The notes: generated from the sequence alone by a model not told the origin. Shown: positions 10,152 to 21,699, numbered from the stretch's first letter. The stretch is DNA of 64,000 nt from Adiantum capillus-veneris (GCA_014529385.2 CM043962.1:129714574-129778573), one strand, 5' to 3'. Program-made: numbers and translations.

Positions 10152-10749
10152 CTAGCATTGAAGTCCCTAGAATGATAATGTCACCATCTCTAGAGAATTC
10201 CCATATGTCATCATCCAAAATAGAGAAGGGGGACTGTCCTCTGGGGGGTGCTCAGGGGAAAGTAGCAAATAGCAATGTAAAGATATCTGCGAGTCTCTGC
10301 TCTCAATCTCACCCACATGTACCTAGCTTGCTCATCCCTGCGAGCTATATGTATCAATGTCTGCAGAACCTTTCTGAATAACACTGCCACTCCTCCTGAG
10401 CCCCGCCCTCTGTGCTCGGATTGTGTCTCCTGTCTACAGGCTCTCTCCCATCTGTATCCACTAATGTGAGGCATAGATTGCCCAGGGGCCTGATGTGTCT
10501 CAGAGTAGAAGATGATGTCTCTCTTGTTAAAACTATCCTCAAAAGCACCCACATCAGGGCGCATTCCCTTGCCGCTCTAATCTCCAGCATTACCTCCTAC
10601 ATATGAGCGATCTGCGAGAGGGTAAGATCATCCCCGAGAAAGATGCCCGTCTTCTTAAGAGTTGGCCTTTTCTTCAAAAAGTCCTTCGCTTCCATGGAGG
10701 GAAAACGAAGAATGAGTGCCCTCTCTTTTGAGGTTTCCCCATCGCTTCC
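10152..10749 (-). pseudogene. Inverted LINE block: ORF1 C-terminus and endonuclease N-terminus
   Basis: Read on the minus strand from 10749, the block gives an ORF1 C-terminal segment (RALILRFPSMEAKDFLKKRP...GIFLGDDLTLSQIAHM). An apurinic-like endonuclease N-terminal half follows: 'IIFYSETHQAPG', 'GYRWERACR', 'GRGSGGVAVLFRK', 'YMWVRL', 'YIAICYFP'. The block ends in GDFNA, the conserved endonuclease motif with the catalytic Asp and Asn, right at the breakpoint. It belongs to the plus-strand LINE around it and is reversed only by a local inversion. Stops show it is inactive. Confidence 0.8.
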
Positions 10750-11009
10750 TGTCACGTGACACATCCAACCCTATGTGTCCGTGGACAAGCTACAACATGA
10801 CCAGGATTCAGTCAATCAAGTCAGTCTAGAATATAGGAAGTGATCCAGCACTTTTGTGAGTCTGTTCGCAGACCGTGCATGTCCAGACACTTAGATTAGA
10901 TTCATATCCTCCGGTTGCACACAGCATGACCATCAACATTACCATCAGAATCCATCTGGAGCATTTTCCAGTGCATTAAACCTATTTTCCCTATTTTTGA
11001 CAATTTTCA
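10750..11009 (+). repeat. Displaced, inverted 260-bp end of the element II LTR
   Basis: Its reverse complement runs from TGAAAATTGTC through the TGCATGTCCAGACA and GGACACATAGGG blocks to CACGTGACA. This is precisely the part missing from LTR 9233-10151. GGAAG follows the CACGTGACA end in that orientation, completing the target duplication. Confidence 0.9.
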
Positions 11010-11506
11010 ATCATCAAACAGTATTTTATGATACTTCAGAGGAGATGCTGAGAGAGCTGGATGTTGCAGAGACAGGCCTATCCAGACTATCACAGGATGG
11101 GGAACATACTGAGTATGGACGACACTTGATAGACATGGGGACTGCGGATGGATTGGCCATCTTGAATGGCCTACAGAGATTTCTCGCTGCGGGAGGCATC
11201 ACATGCTTTCCACACAGACATGGAGCTAGCACAGTGGATTATGTCATGGCACAACCAAGCCTCATCTCTAGTATCCAGGATCTCATAGTTGGGCCCAGAC
11301 CTGTTGGGGTGGCAGTGGATCATGCTATTGTGTTGTTGACCATCTCTTTCCAGTTCAGTGTAGCACACAGTCCACGGGTGGCAGCCCCTACTCGCTATAC
11401 CTTCACGTGGGAGACGGATTCTGTATACATAGACAAGATCTACATACGCCTGTGCACTAACGAGGTGGGGCGACCTCTGGAGGAGCTTACTACTATACTG
11501 ACATAG
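11010..11506 (+). pseudogene. LINE ORF2 endonuclease, C-terminal half
   Basis: The frame carries 'EEMLRELDVAETGLSRLSQDGEHTEYGRHLIDMG', 'GGITCFPHRHGASTVDYVM' and 'GVAVDHAIVLLTIS'. These correspond to the C-terminal endonuclease motifs (S-x-VDYVM and the catalytic D-H of SDH-type motifs, here VDH). The N-terminal half is in the inverted block at 10152-10749. Undoing the inversion places GDFNA directly upstream and restores an Arg codon after it, but a one-base frame change remains near the join. The enzyme would nick target DNA for target-primed reverse transcription. Confidence 0.75.
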
Positions 11507-12890
11507 ACATTACATGATGCAGCAGCAGAGGCATAACCACACACCTAGCCCGAACATCGACACTGTTCTGGGAGCATGCCTCAGAACAGCTGGTATGATG
11601 AGGAATGCTACCAAACTAGAGCTAGACTTCAAAGGGAAGTGCACTTGGGGGACATCACTCACAGACAGTCACAGATTGACTTCCGACGCCTAGTGCGGCG
11701 AAAAAAGAGGGCATTTTTGGCTCAACTAGAGCAGGATCTCTACTAGCTATTCTTGAGTCAGGACTCGCGTGAGGCATGGCGGCTCTTTCGTGTGTTGTCC
11801 CCCCCTCTCGCCCCTACCATTACCTCTACAGAGACTTGGGGTCAGTACGCATCATCTTTGTACACAGTTATTGGACAACCGCCTCTTCCCGACCTCCCCG
11901 ACCCTTGCCCACACACATGTGCTTTTTTCACAGCTGAGATAGTGAAGAAGGCTTTTGACAGGATGAGGACTGGGAGAGCATATGATCATGATGGCTGAGC
12001 ATTTCATGCATGCCAGAGATCTACTAGCAGTCATGTTTAACCGTGCCATGTGCGAGGGCTTGCCTGACACCTGGAGCCTATCTACGATTGTACCTATTTT
12101 CAAATCAGGAGACCCTATGGAGCCTGGGAATTATCTCACTATCATGATTGGACACACATTGGCACGGTTGTACGCATCCATTCTTGGGCAGCACTGAGTA
12201 GATGGGCAGAGAGAGAGGGAATGTGTGCAACTGGGCAGGCAGGGTCCAAGAGAGGTTTTTCTACTCTTGATCATATCTGGACACTAAGGGCCATCATCGA
12301 GGAGGGCAGATCCCGTGAGACGGATCTATTGTAGCTTTGTGGACTTTTGCAAAGCATTTGACACAGTACCCAGAGTTAGACGGATGCACAAATTACAGGA
12401 GATGGGAGTACCCACAGAGCTCATTTGGGGGATCATGGCATTGTACAGATCATTAGTAGGGCATGCACGCACCTCAGAGGGTCTATCTACACCGGTTCAC
12501 TCCACTATTGGGGTGAAGCAGGGCTGCCCGCTCTCTCCTACACTATTTGGTATGTATGTGGATGAGGTTTCTGACTACATTGAGAGAGATGGGGATAGAG
12601 GTGCACCGCTGGCGGGGACATGGATCCCGTTATTGTTATACACTGATGATATTGTGTTGATCTCCAACTCTCTGGAGGGGATGCAACGTCACTCGGATGC
12701 TTTGCATAGGTTTGCCCATGAAAGTGGTTTGTCTGTCAACCTTGGTAAAACCAAGATCATGGTATTTAATACCACCCCACAGTGGATTAGGAGGTTAGCG
12801 TCCGCATTCACATACGGCCAGGAGACGGTGGAGCTTACACTTACCTTGGAGTGGTTTTTAGTGGACCAGCATTCTCATTAAGGAGAGCAT
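11507..12890 (+). pseudogene. LINE reverse transcriptase domain
   Basis: Early RT motifs are at about 12060-12200 ('STIVPIFKSGDPMEPGNY', 'IGHTLARLYASILG'). The catalytic core is in the open frame 12315-12881: 'SFVDFCKAFDTVPR', 'TIGVKQGCPLSPTLFGMYVD' and 'PLLLYTDDIVLIS', a YTDD variant of the YADD/FADD box. Several frameshifts separate the pieces. The FVDF-KAFDTVPR and VKQGCPLSPTLF wording is unlike the 'DLEKAFDRVEW'-type L1 elements common in flowering plants and closer to RTE/Dualen-like LINEs. That clade placement is inference. Confidence 0.75.
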
Positions 12891-14189
12891 CAAAGACTAG
12901 ATTGACCAGAGCCCATTCGGCATTGGGTAGATTGGAGAGGATGTGTTGAGAGGTTCAGTTTCAGGAGCCTCGGACGAAGCTCTGGCTCTTTGACACATTA
13001 GTGGCTTCTGCATTGCTCTATGGAGTTGAGATCTGGGGGCCTTCATTGGATCATCACAAGAGGACACGTCGCACTGATGGATGGGGGGACATGGAGAAGC
13101 CCCTGGTCTCTATGATCTCGCGGCTCATTAGAGCCAAGGCTTCAGTACCACGTGCCATTATCCGATTAGAGCTAGTTGCCCCCCCCCACTAGTGGTTGAG
13201 GCGCTCACTAGATCTGTCTCCTTCATACACCGCATGTGGGAACTTCCCAGAGACAGATACGCCCGCCTTGCACTTGAGTCCTCTCGACAGTTAGCCATGC
13301 AGGGAGATACAACATGTTGGTATGGGGAGATGACATCATGGTTCCAGGCGTATGGGTTCAGTATAGACAGATTGCCCCCCTTCCAGTACTCATTGGACGC
13401 ACCTTCCATGACTCTTACACAGTCCGAGATCACCAGGCTCATTCGCCAGGACCTGACTCAGCTAGACACCAGGAGGACATGGTACAGCCAGCAAAGGAGC
13501 TGGGCACGAAGATTGCTTTCTACAAAGAACATCTTCTCCAGCTTACGGCGGACGGTTTTGTGACGAGGCCCAGATACATGGACACCCACTTGTCTCACGG
13601 GATAGGGTGTGCTATTGGTTAGATACACACATCTTCACACCAGCTGCGGATCGAGACTCGGAGATACAGCGGAATACCAGCAGAGGCCAGGACATGTCCC
13701 CTGTGTGACATGGAGCCTGAGACAGAGTTACACTACACATGCCAATGCCCCGTCTACTACGAGATACGAGGCGGCACTGCTTGTTCAGTGAGGGCTTTGG
13801 ACCACTCTCCAAAGTCATGAGGTACGAGGATCAGAGATGCCTGGGTTTGTTTCTGCTCGAGCTGCGCAGACACAAAGAGAGCCTGCTGAGAGGAGAGGCC
13901 AGCCAGTCTCAGAGACACATCACATATTTCTATAGAGCAGACACTGGGCACCCGGAGGAGCTACTACCACAGCAGATCTTGTCGTTTCACACCAGAGGCA
14001 CACTGATCGACCGAGCGACTGAATTGGGGAGATCCAAACGCCCACGACTGCTGAAGACTACACAGCATTGACGAAGGCTACATTAGAGGATCCGAATCAC
14101 TTTGGCCCGACATGCACGACGCCTAGTCAGACTGCTGACCATGGAGGAGATGGATGAGATCCGCCAGCGACCAATGGTGGATCTTTTGT
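12891..14189 (+). pseudogene. LINE ORF2 C-terminal region with Cys/His finger
   Basis: Overlapping broken frames cover the part after the RT ('ASALLYGVEIWGPS', a common LINE thumb/connector motif). They end with a C-x2-C-x8-H-x4-C arrangement near 13695-13750 (CPLCDMEPETELHYTCQC) followed by PVYYEIR. Zinc-binding C-terminal fingers of this kind occur in several LINE lineages and bind template RNA or DNA. The final coding stretch ('HTRGTLIDRATELGRSKRPRL') is the part also present in the fragment at 4366. Frameshifts make it a pseudogene. Confidence 0.7.
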
Positions 14190-14352
14190 GACTTGTGGTT
14201 TAGCTATCCCGACTAGCTGCTTAGTTCACACCTACCAGCTTAGGATTTCCTAGTATTTATATTTCATCATTTTGTTATTCTGACTTCGTATCAGATCCAT
14301 CACATTGTAACGCTCTGGTCTCATAGGTCATTTGGCCTTATAACATTTCATT

Positions 14353-14404
<52 letters not shown>
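14190..14404 (+). other. LINE 3'UTR with (TC)n tail
   Basis: About 160 bp of untranslated end contains 'CTCTGGTCTCATAGGTCATT' and 'ATTTCATTTCAT'. It is followed by (TC)n from about 14356 to 14404. The same end with a CT run is seen at 4738-4773. Confidence 0.8.
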
Positions 14405-14406
<2 letters not shown>

Positions 14407-16654
14407 AACTGATGCGCTCTTGCAAAAGATTAGTGCACATTGACAAGTCAACTACAGGAGAAACTCCTCAGTGCCCTCATTCATGAAGCTTGTACAAGAT
14501 GTCTCAGTGAAAAAGGTTTAGGGAAAATGGCCAGACACAAGGTTTTTAGATGCTCCATGGAGAAAAGTGTCACAAAACAGGATTGAATACTATCAGTACC
14601 CCTTATGGAGAATCTTTAATTACATGAAGGTGGGGCATTATTACCATTCTCCCGTTCTGATCCTTCTGATTCGATGGGTGCTCCAGATGTGAGGGTAAAC
14701 ACCTATTTGAGGAACCTCTGTTCCTCGCTCTGAACCTTGAGAGCCTAAACTCTCGGATTCGAATGGTGCTAGGTTGCTTCCCAATTGAAGATTTACCTCA
14801 GCAAAACAAACCGCTTTATGTAATGAGGAAACCGCGGGTTAAATAGTTATCAGAGAAGCCTTTTTTAAAATGATTCCGAGTTTAGGTGCACCAGGTAATA
14901 GCCCATTCCCTGTGAATGGTTGAGGGGCTAGTGTTTGTATTGAGTATAGTGAAGTCTAGAACACTCGACTAGGACCCCTCATATAAATTAGAGTTTTGAA
15001 AAACACGCGTGCACCCACACACGTGCAATCATTATTTTTTGGTAACACTACTGGTGGGAAATGAGGGTTTGTGTTTTTCTGTTTTTTTTGTTTGTTTCTG
15101 GTTTTTGCATGCAATTTCTTGGTTCGGTGTATGTGTGAGAGAGTGGGGTGGAGCATGGCCTTTTGTGTCTTGTTTTTCCATTTGCTCTGTCAGTTTAACT
15201 TCCGTGTGTGTGTGTGTTGGGGTGGGTGTGTGAAGTTGGTCTTTGAGTATGAATTTTTTGTTTGCTTTTTTGTTCTAGTTTTATAATTTGTTGTTTTGTT
15301 TGCTGTTTTGTTTTTGCCTTGCTTCTACTTTTATTTATGGATTCCTTTGCCAAAAAAAAAGGAAAAAAAAGCATAAAATCCCGGATGCTCGCATGCATTC
15401 ACGAACACTCTCTCTTACTACTCAATCGGGCTGTGTTTTGCGTTGATAAAAGAGAAAATTGTAGAAGTTTGAAGAGTGCATGCCCTGTTAATTGGCTATT
15501 AACTCCTGCATTTTGAGACATTAGGTCTGATATCCATTGTGTTTTTACTTTTTAGAGTTGCGTGCGGAGGAGGGTTATGAAGTCACTGGCTTTAAATCCT
15601 TACTGTCCAAAAAGTGCACTGGAAAAAGAGAGGGTCATGGACGAAGTTTGGGATATATGTTATAAAGATACAAAACCTTTTGACAGGGTTCCGTGATCGC
15701 CTTCATATCGAGTATATTCATTCAAGGCCGTTCAGTTTTACGAATTGTTTTTACAGCTCAGTGATCATTCATTTATATCTCATCAGCCTTCATTTGTCGA
15801 CCATTTTTAATTCTTCTCACGGGTCCTAGACTTATTGAAAGAGGGATTTTACCAGTGTGACATTTAGAGCAGAGTCCTTATGATATATTATACAAAAGCT
15901 ACCATGCCGAACAACTGCATTGGGACGAAGTGGGGGTCTCCTTTGGTGTTTCTGAATTCTGTGAGATGCACCTTTGAATTGTGGAGGACCCAATTTCCCC
16001 ACAAAAATAATGATCAGCTGCACAAATTTGGTCGATATCACTGAAAACTGAATCTTTTCACAGTTTTATGAATGTGACTGAAAGATGAGCCGTTTTCTCA
16101 ATAGCTCAACTTAATGATTGGACAATTAGCTCATAAGGTACATTGTTTTCAGCTACTTGTCGCTCTTGTTATGAAATAAGTTCTTGCAATGAGCACAATG
16201 TTATGAGAGACCCATTTCATGGATTTCAGTGGGAAATTAATGGACTTGTTGTATGGGTTTCAAATTACACTTAGAATCCGATTAATTGCTCATGAAGTAG
16301 TTGTTTTGGTTATAATGGATGGAGAAAGACTAAATCTAGCAATGTAGAAGGCTTGACTGTAATTTTTCAACATGCCACTGCATCATGAAAAAGAGGATTT
16401 TTAAAGGTAAGGGGACAGCACATTCTCTTGCTTTTCATGCTATCAATAGGCATACAAGATGCAAAATTTATGAGTGGCAGTAGGAAACTAAAATTTGTTT
16501 TCTCCTTTTTGGAGCTCCACATTTTAAAGAGTATGTTGGTCTGCCTTAGATAAGTTTCATGCTTTTATTAGACGACAAGTTCTAGTAGAGGCTGAAAACT
16601 GCCACTCCACACACAGGCTTTGTTAACAGTTATGTTGTAATAATACCTTGATGC
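14405..16654. other. No gene recognised
   Basis: I see no coding similarity here. AT-rich and T/G-rich stretches (15060-15320) and scattered short open frames are present, none with a recognisable domain. It may be unique intergenic DNA between insertions. Confidence 0.4.
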
Positions 16655-17105
16655 CACCATGGTTCTGGGTAGGAATGGTCTGTCAGCGACCATTCCCAGG
16701 AATGTAGGCGACCACATGGCGACCGGCCGGGAGCAGGGAGCCATGGTGGGAGCCTCATTCCTTGGGAATGGTGACTGATAGACCATTCCCGGCCGTTGCA
16801 GTCGGGGGAGGAGGGGCAGCAATTATCATTGACACACGGACAGGCAGCACGGGAGCTGCAGAGATGCCTTCCGACTTCTGATGTGGGTGGTTGCAGTGTG
16901 CAGTGGCCTCTGATTTCTTTTTGGAAAGGACACTCAGTGTCCTTTCCACGGAAAACTGGCGACCCATGGTGAGCAACGGGGAGGCTGCGAGCCATGGCGG
17001 GAGCCGTTTTCTGAGGGAAAGGACACCGAGTGTTCTTTCCCGGCCGTCAAGAGTCGGGAGGAGGGGGGCCATCAGATGCGAAAATCGCAGGAGTTGCAGT
17101 ATGCA
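16655..17105. repeat. Diverged GC-rich tandem duplication with four hairpins
   Basis: Two related units (about 16655-16885 and 16915-17105) share GAGCCATGG-GGGAGCC, CCCGGCCGT and TCGGG-GGAGGGG. Each has two near-palindromes: in the first AATGGTCTGTCAGCGACCATT-type sequence (16672-16696, 16765-16789), in the second GGACACTCAGTGTCC-type sequence (16923-16947, 17016-17040). Their GC content contrasts with the AT-rich flanks. The origin is unknown; it could be part of an LTR or a gene-body remnant. Confidence 0.6.
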
Positions 17106-18454
17106 CTGACGGGAAACTGCAGGAGTTTGACGAGAACAAATGCACACAGTATTATGACTGCTGAGGTGTCACCACCTCAACCCCATTCCGGCTGCTGACC
17201 TGCAAGTACCTGATTGGAGGCGCAATCTGTAGATTCTGCACGCTGATGTGTTGCAAATCTGATGGCTGCAGCGTTGAATTCTGCGTAGGAAAGTCGTGTT
17301 GGACGGTACAGACTGCACGCCCCCTAACTCTCGACCTTGACGATTTGGTAGACTGCAGTGGCATCTGCATTACAAGCATTGACTTATGAGTGATTTGATT
17401 GGTTGGCACACCTTCAAATTATGGATGCTGATGTGTCAGCAGCAGGACGCTGATTTGGGAGGCGATGATTGGCTGCAGCCTGTCAGTGGCCTCTGACTAT
17501 TCTGGGTGCTGACTTGGACGCCCTCCATTGGTCTGCAAACTGTCCACAAGGCTCTGACATTCCGCCTGCTGAGCTGTCCAGCATACAAGAGACGGGGCAC
17601 TGAAAGCATGCAAAATTGACGGTTGCATGCGCTCTGACCCCTGATTGTGGGGGGTACTTGCAAGTAACTAAATTTAAGTTTTAGAAAACTGTATCTATCA
17701 TAATGATAATGTTTTCAGGAAGTACCTTCTAAAAGTAGAGGCACTCAAGTAGAAGTACCATCAATGTTTTCGATTTCCTTGCACCTTTTAGACACCCATT
17801 GTTGATTGAATAATTGACTGTCATGCAAGTGACTTGGTTTTCTTGTAGGGCGAGAGGGTTTTAGTCTCCACATTAGGGTCGCCCTTGTAGGCTCTTTTTC
17901 ATCTTTGAGTTCAATTATTCCTTGCCACCTCGTGATTTGGCTTAAGGATCTTGTTGAGAAACAACCCGTGGAACAGAGTCCTTAGAATTTCTAAAGACTG
18001 AAGGACTTACATTATTTTGATTCTTTAATTTGGGTAACACTCTTTATATAAGATATTGTTAAGTCCCAAAATTGCCTACCCTTGATCATATTCTGCCCTT
18101 TTGTTTTACCGATGAGTATACTCAATATTCCTCTCACTGATTGCTCGGGTACATAATCTAGATAGTTTTTGTTGCACCTTGAATGCCACAATAGCTTACA
18201 CAAGGAGCATAATATTCTTTCTCATGTCTGAGATAGGTGGCTTTGAGCCATGGGGAAGAAGTCCATCCTCTAAAATCAAATTGGTATTGTGTCTTTCAAT
18301 TTTTCTCTGATGACATTAATTTTGCAAAATTTTAGTAGTATCTACAATGTTGGTGAGATGATTGTGATATAATCTGAAACATCGGCCATTGGATGGTGTG
18401 AGAGTTATCTTCATTGTGTTTGCTTAGAATGTGAATAATATGAAATCAAAATTG
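17106..18454. other. No gene recognised
   Basis: The segment 17150-17650 remains GC-richer, with recurring GCTGATGTG/GCTGACTTGG phrases. The rest is AT-rich. There are no domains and no convincing open frame. Confidence 0.4.
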
Positions 18455-18970
18455 TTTCAAAAACTTGCTTGTCTATGAACTTCATTTGTACCATGAAATA
18501 TTTGATGCTCTCGTGACCTGTCTTGATGATAATCAAGGTGTCAAGCAATAGTGATTCCAAGAACCTTGAGCATGATCATAGATGATTGAAGATTGTGATT
18601 GGGATGCAGTTGAACACTTTTATGTCCTATATCATGCCCTTCTCGTAAATGGACTACTCCCAAGCAATCACCATAGTGGGACATGGCTTGGGACATCCTA
18701 CATTAAGACACATGGCATCAACTTTTCCTTGAGATTTTACAAGGGTGTGTATGGTAATCCCTTAAGATTTGACCCTTTTTAAAGCAAGGCCTAGCCATAG
18801 TATTTCTAAATAATTCGCTTATAGCGACAGATATAAGAAAAACTTCAAAATCTTTGGAGATGATTATGTTGAGGTCATTTGTTCAACTTGTCTAGAGCCA
18901 TGTAGAGATAATGTACATTAACTTGAATTGAGTTTCTCTTGCAAAAGTATCTTGCATTAATACATAGATC
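18455..18970 (+). repeat. Dispersed repeat, copy 1
   Basis: It matches 27845-28410 in direct orientation. Shared blocks include ATAATCAAGGTG-CAAGCAATAG, CCAAGAACCTTGAGCATGA and ATGTTGAGGTCATTTGTTCA, with small indels. The two copies flank the copia element at 20.5-27.5 kb. The family is unknown. Confidence 0.7.
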
Positions 18971-19161
18971 ATTATCCCCTTTGTTAGGTTGAGGATGCTA
19001 CAAGAAGCCCAACCTTTGAAAATGGGGCTAAAAGTAGAACCATAATTATTAGGGATGCTTGGGAGGGGATACAAGCTTTGAGCATACAAATTCTTTTGTT
19101 CTTTTGTTTCATGCAAGGTGCTCGGAATGGAGCTTGGAGGTAGAGCTCCATGGAAACAAGC

Positions 19162-19163
<2 letters not shown>

Positions 19164-19198
<35 letters not shown>
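19164..19198. repeat. (GA)n microsatellite
   Basis: An uninterrupted GA run of about 35 bp. Confidence 0.95.
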
Positions 19199-19200
<2 letters not shown>

Positions 19201-19493
19201 CTTTTGCGTGCACGCATACACGTAAGCCCTAGAGGAGAAAAGGTGTAACTCCTTGGTCTTCATTGCTCAAAAAGGGTATAGTTAGATAGAGAACATTAAC
19301 ATCATAATAGAGGAGGAAGCAATTCCTAAAGTGAAAATGATGCAATGGGGGTAGTAAGTAGTGGAGGTCTCCAAGGATAGAATCATTGGTGATAAGCAAG
19401 TGCCTAATACCACATTACCAACAAGTAAATGCACCAACGATCATACATTAGTGTGAACTCTAGTTGAATTTTGCATCTAAATACTCCCTCAAG

Positions 19494-19700
19494 CTTAATT
19501 CCATCTCGCAAGTCCCAATTCAATCCAAATCTCCTTAGCTTCCAAGGCCTTCGTGAAGATGTCAATGATGTGATCCTATTTGCGAGCAAAAGTTCATGCT
19601 AGCAATTGCTCTTCAATGAAACGGTCGTGGGCCTTGCTGTGTTTGGTTCGAGCATTAAATATTGGGCTCTTGGCCAATAATGTTGCTAAAGCTGTTGCAA
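19494..19700 (-). pseudogene. Ty1/copia RNase H C-terminal remnant
   Basis: Read on the minus strand across two stops: 'NARTKHSKAHDRFIEEQLLA', then 'DHIIDIFTKALEAKEIW'. These fit the end of copia RNase H (R-TKHI--HYHFIRE... and D-FTKAL). No LTR, RT or integrase from the same element is visible beside it. Confidence 0.65.
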
Positions 19701-20488
19701 TTTATGATAGCACATATAGCTCCAAATTTGCAAGTAGCTAAAGCCAAAGCCAACTTACATGTTGCTGTTGCACTTCCTATCTTTGTATTGGGAAGGCAAT
19801 TGAGGGATGCTGCTTGCTACTTTTAGTCACGATGACATCATTGTACTTTATCGCACTAGTGGTACACTTGCCACATAAAACAATGAATAAGTAACGATGG
19901 CTTTTACTGATCATCACGTGTGTCTCAAATGATCATGATGTGGGTTGTACAAACCTATATAGACTAACTCTATAACCAATCAAATGTTAGGGTTAGAGTG
20001 GATAGAACAAAGAGGCAATAATATTGCTAAGTACATCATTACACATGGGATAAACTGCATTTAGTTAATGGGTACATGAGGTGCTTTTAAGACCATCTTG
20101 GCACTTTTTTTTTTCCTTGCTAGAATTTTATCCCCATGTGAATAATTTATACACGTCTCAGTATCCATTTCAATGACCTAATGTGCTATATGTTGTGTGC
20201 TCTCTTTAGTTACTCTTTCTTCAAGCCGTTGTGCATTTTGTCAATCCTAGTAACAATAATGTGCACCTATAGCAAGGTAGGTTAAAATAATCAACAAAAG
20301 TTTGATTTATTTCTCCAAATAAGGTAAATTAGCCTATAAGGTAATCTTCACATCATCAGTACATATAGACAGAACTTATAATTGGTATTATTGAAATACA
20401 AAAGAGTATATGAAGTTTAATCTTGATTTGGTTCGAAATATTAGAATTTTGACCCTAACAACATCTTATAGACTACTCTATTCCTTAG

Positions 20489-20658
20489 TGTTGGAAATAG
20501 GGTTGCAGGGAAACACACACAACTTGGGCACACAAGAGAGAGTAGTATTACTTAGTGTCCAATGGAAAAAGATAAGTAAGGCCTAGAGTGACGGGCGATA
20601 TACAATACGGGGGAAAAAACCTCCTAGTGAGGGAAAAAATGCCACCCAAGGTCCTAAG
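20489..20658 (-). repeat. Left (3') LTR of the copia element
   Basis: TGTTGGAAATAGGGTTGCAG through GAGGGAAAAAATGCCA...GGTCCTAA aligns with 27289-27487. It lacks a short internal segment and the long G run of the other copy. Confidence 0.8.
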
Positions 20659-20665
20659 TGTGTTC

Positions 20666-21289
20666 TGTCACAAGACGGGCACCATGTGCCAAAGGAAAAG
20701 AACAAACTGAACAAACTTTTAGCACTTCAATAACAACCGAACTTAAAGCGAGAGAAAGCACACGCGATACAGAGGGGCGGAATTCCACCCCAAAGAGTAT
20801 TGGCCCCAAACCTTGGCGCCCCTTTCGGTATTTCTTTGTATTTCAACAAGTGAGTACAGGCGGATACTCCATCCTCTGCACCTTCGTCCAGAAGCATGCT
20901 AGAGAATGAGCCCATGGCCTTATATTTAAAGGCGCTAGGCCCCAAAAGCAGTTTACATGAAAAGCCTTCAAACTCAAAAGCATCTGGTCCAAAAGCAATG
21001 CTAAAAAATTGCCAGCATGATTTACGAAAATCCGTACAATTGCCATGTCAGCAGTGCTAATCGCAGACAGACTGCCACGTCAGCATGTCAGTGCAATTTC
21101 CAGACTAATTGTACATTTTCCACATCAGCATGTTAGCGTAAAATGCGGGATCTCATACAACTCTGCCACATCAGCAGCAGCAGGCCATCGTAAGATCCTT
21201 CTGTTGCTTCTGCTGCTTCTTCTAGGGTTTAGGCCCTTTGGCCGGTAGCTTCGTTCTTCAGTGGCTTGACACGTCAGCAGTTTGTGTCA
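20666..21289 (-). repeat. Left LTR of the nested element
   Basis: It begins TGTCACAAGACGGGCACC and ends ...GTTTGTGTCA before a C-rich (PPT complement) tract at 21290-21301. The first about 345 bp match 22913-23256, including CCAAACCTTGGCG and GGTATTTCTTTGTATTTCAA. Its second half has repeated CCACGTCAGCATG-like phrases. Confidence 0.85.
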
Positions 21290-21301
21290 TCCCCCCTTCT
21301 T
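21290..21301 (-). other. Polypurine tract of the nested element
   Basis: Minus strand AAGAAGGGGGGA directly precedes the LTR start. Confidence 0.75.
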
Positions 21302-21699
21302 GAAAGAGAGTAATCGTCTGCGATTACAACATATCTGCAAAACAACTCAAGTTAGCTCAAAAATTTACGAGGGACAATCAGTTTGCTCTTTTTTTTTGTT
21401 AAGGAGTTGGCTTCTCTTCCGGCTCTTTTGATCAAGGAGTTGGCTTCTCCTTTCGACTCTTTTGATCAAGGAGTTGGCTTCTCCTTTCGTCTAGATCGAA
21501 ACTTTTGATATTCTGGTGTAGTAAAATTACCCATCACACCTAGACCGCACTGATCTTCCACGTGTGTCTTGATGCACTAAAATTACATACCCAGGCAATC
21601 TCATCCGATTAGGAATATTCAGTGGTTGGCACATCACAATGCAACACAAATGCTCACATATGTATGTCACAAGACATAGAAACATAAAGTCTCCGATGA

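Larger units (their letters stand above)
6053..11009 (-). mobile_element. Element II: complete non-autonomous LTR retrotransposon, partly inverted
   Basis: LTR (6053-7226), internal region (7227-9232) and LTR (9233-10151 plus the inverted piece 10750-11009). Without the foreign LINE block the element is about 4.36 kb, with LTRs of 1174 and about 1179 bp. GGAAG precedes the left LTR (6048-6052). GGAAG also adjoins the other LTR end once the inverted block is read backwards, which gives a 5-bp target duplication inside LINE ORF1. PBS and PPT are both present. Only one coding region exists and no pol domain is encoded. Confidence 0.85.
4946..14404 (+). mobile_element. Nearly full-length LINE, interrupted by element II and an inversion
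   Basis: The pieces read, in order: a C-rich/GA-rich 5'UTR (4946-5409), ORF1 (5410-6052), [element II], the ORF1 end and endonuclease N-terminus (10749 to 10152, now inverted), the endonuclease C-terminus (11010 on), reverse transcriptase, a Cys/His C-terminus, a 3'UTR and a (TC)n tail. Removing element II leaves about 5.1 kb, a normal LINE size. Continuity is supported by the GGAAG duplication on both sides of element II. It is also supported by the endonuclease motif GDFNA ending exactly at the inversion breakpoint. Stops and frameshifts show it is dead. Confidence 0.8.

Noticed and set aside
14405-16654. Possible host exons in the anonymous stretch
   Set aside because: Short open stretches show no recognisable protein and no consistent splice-site framework by eye. 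Transcript data would be needed.
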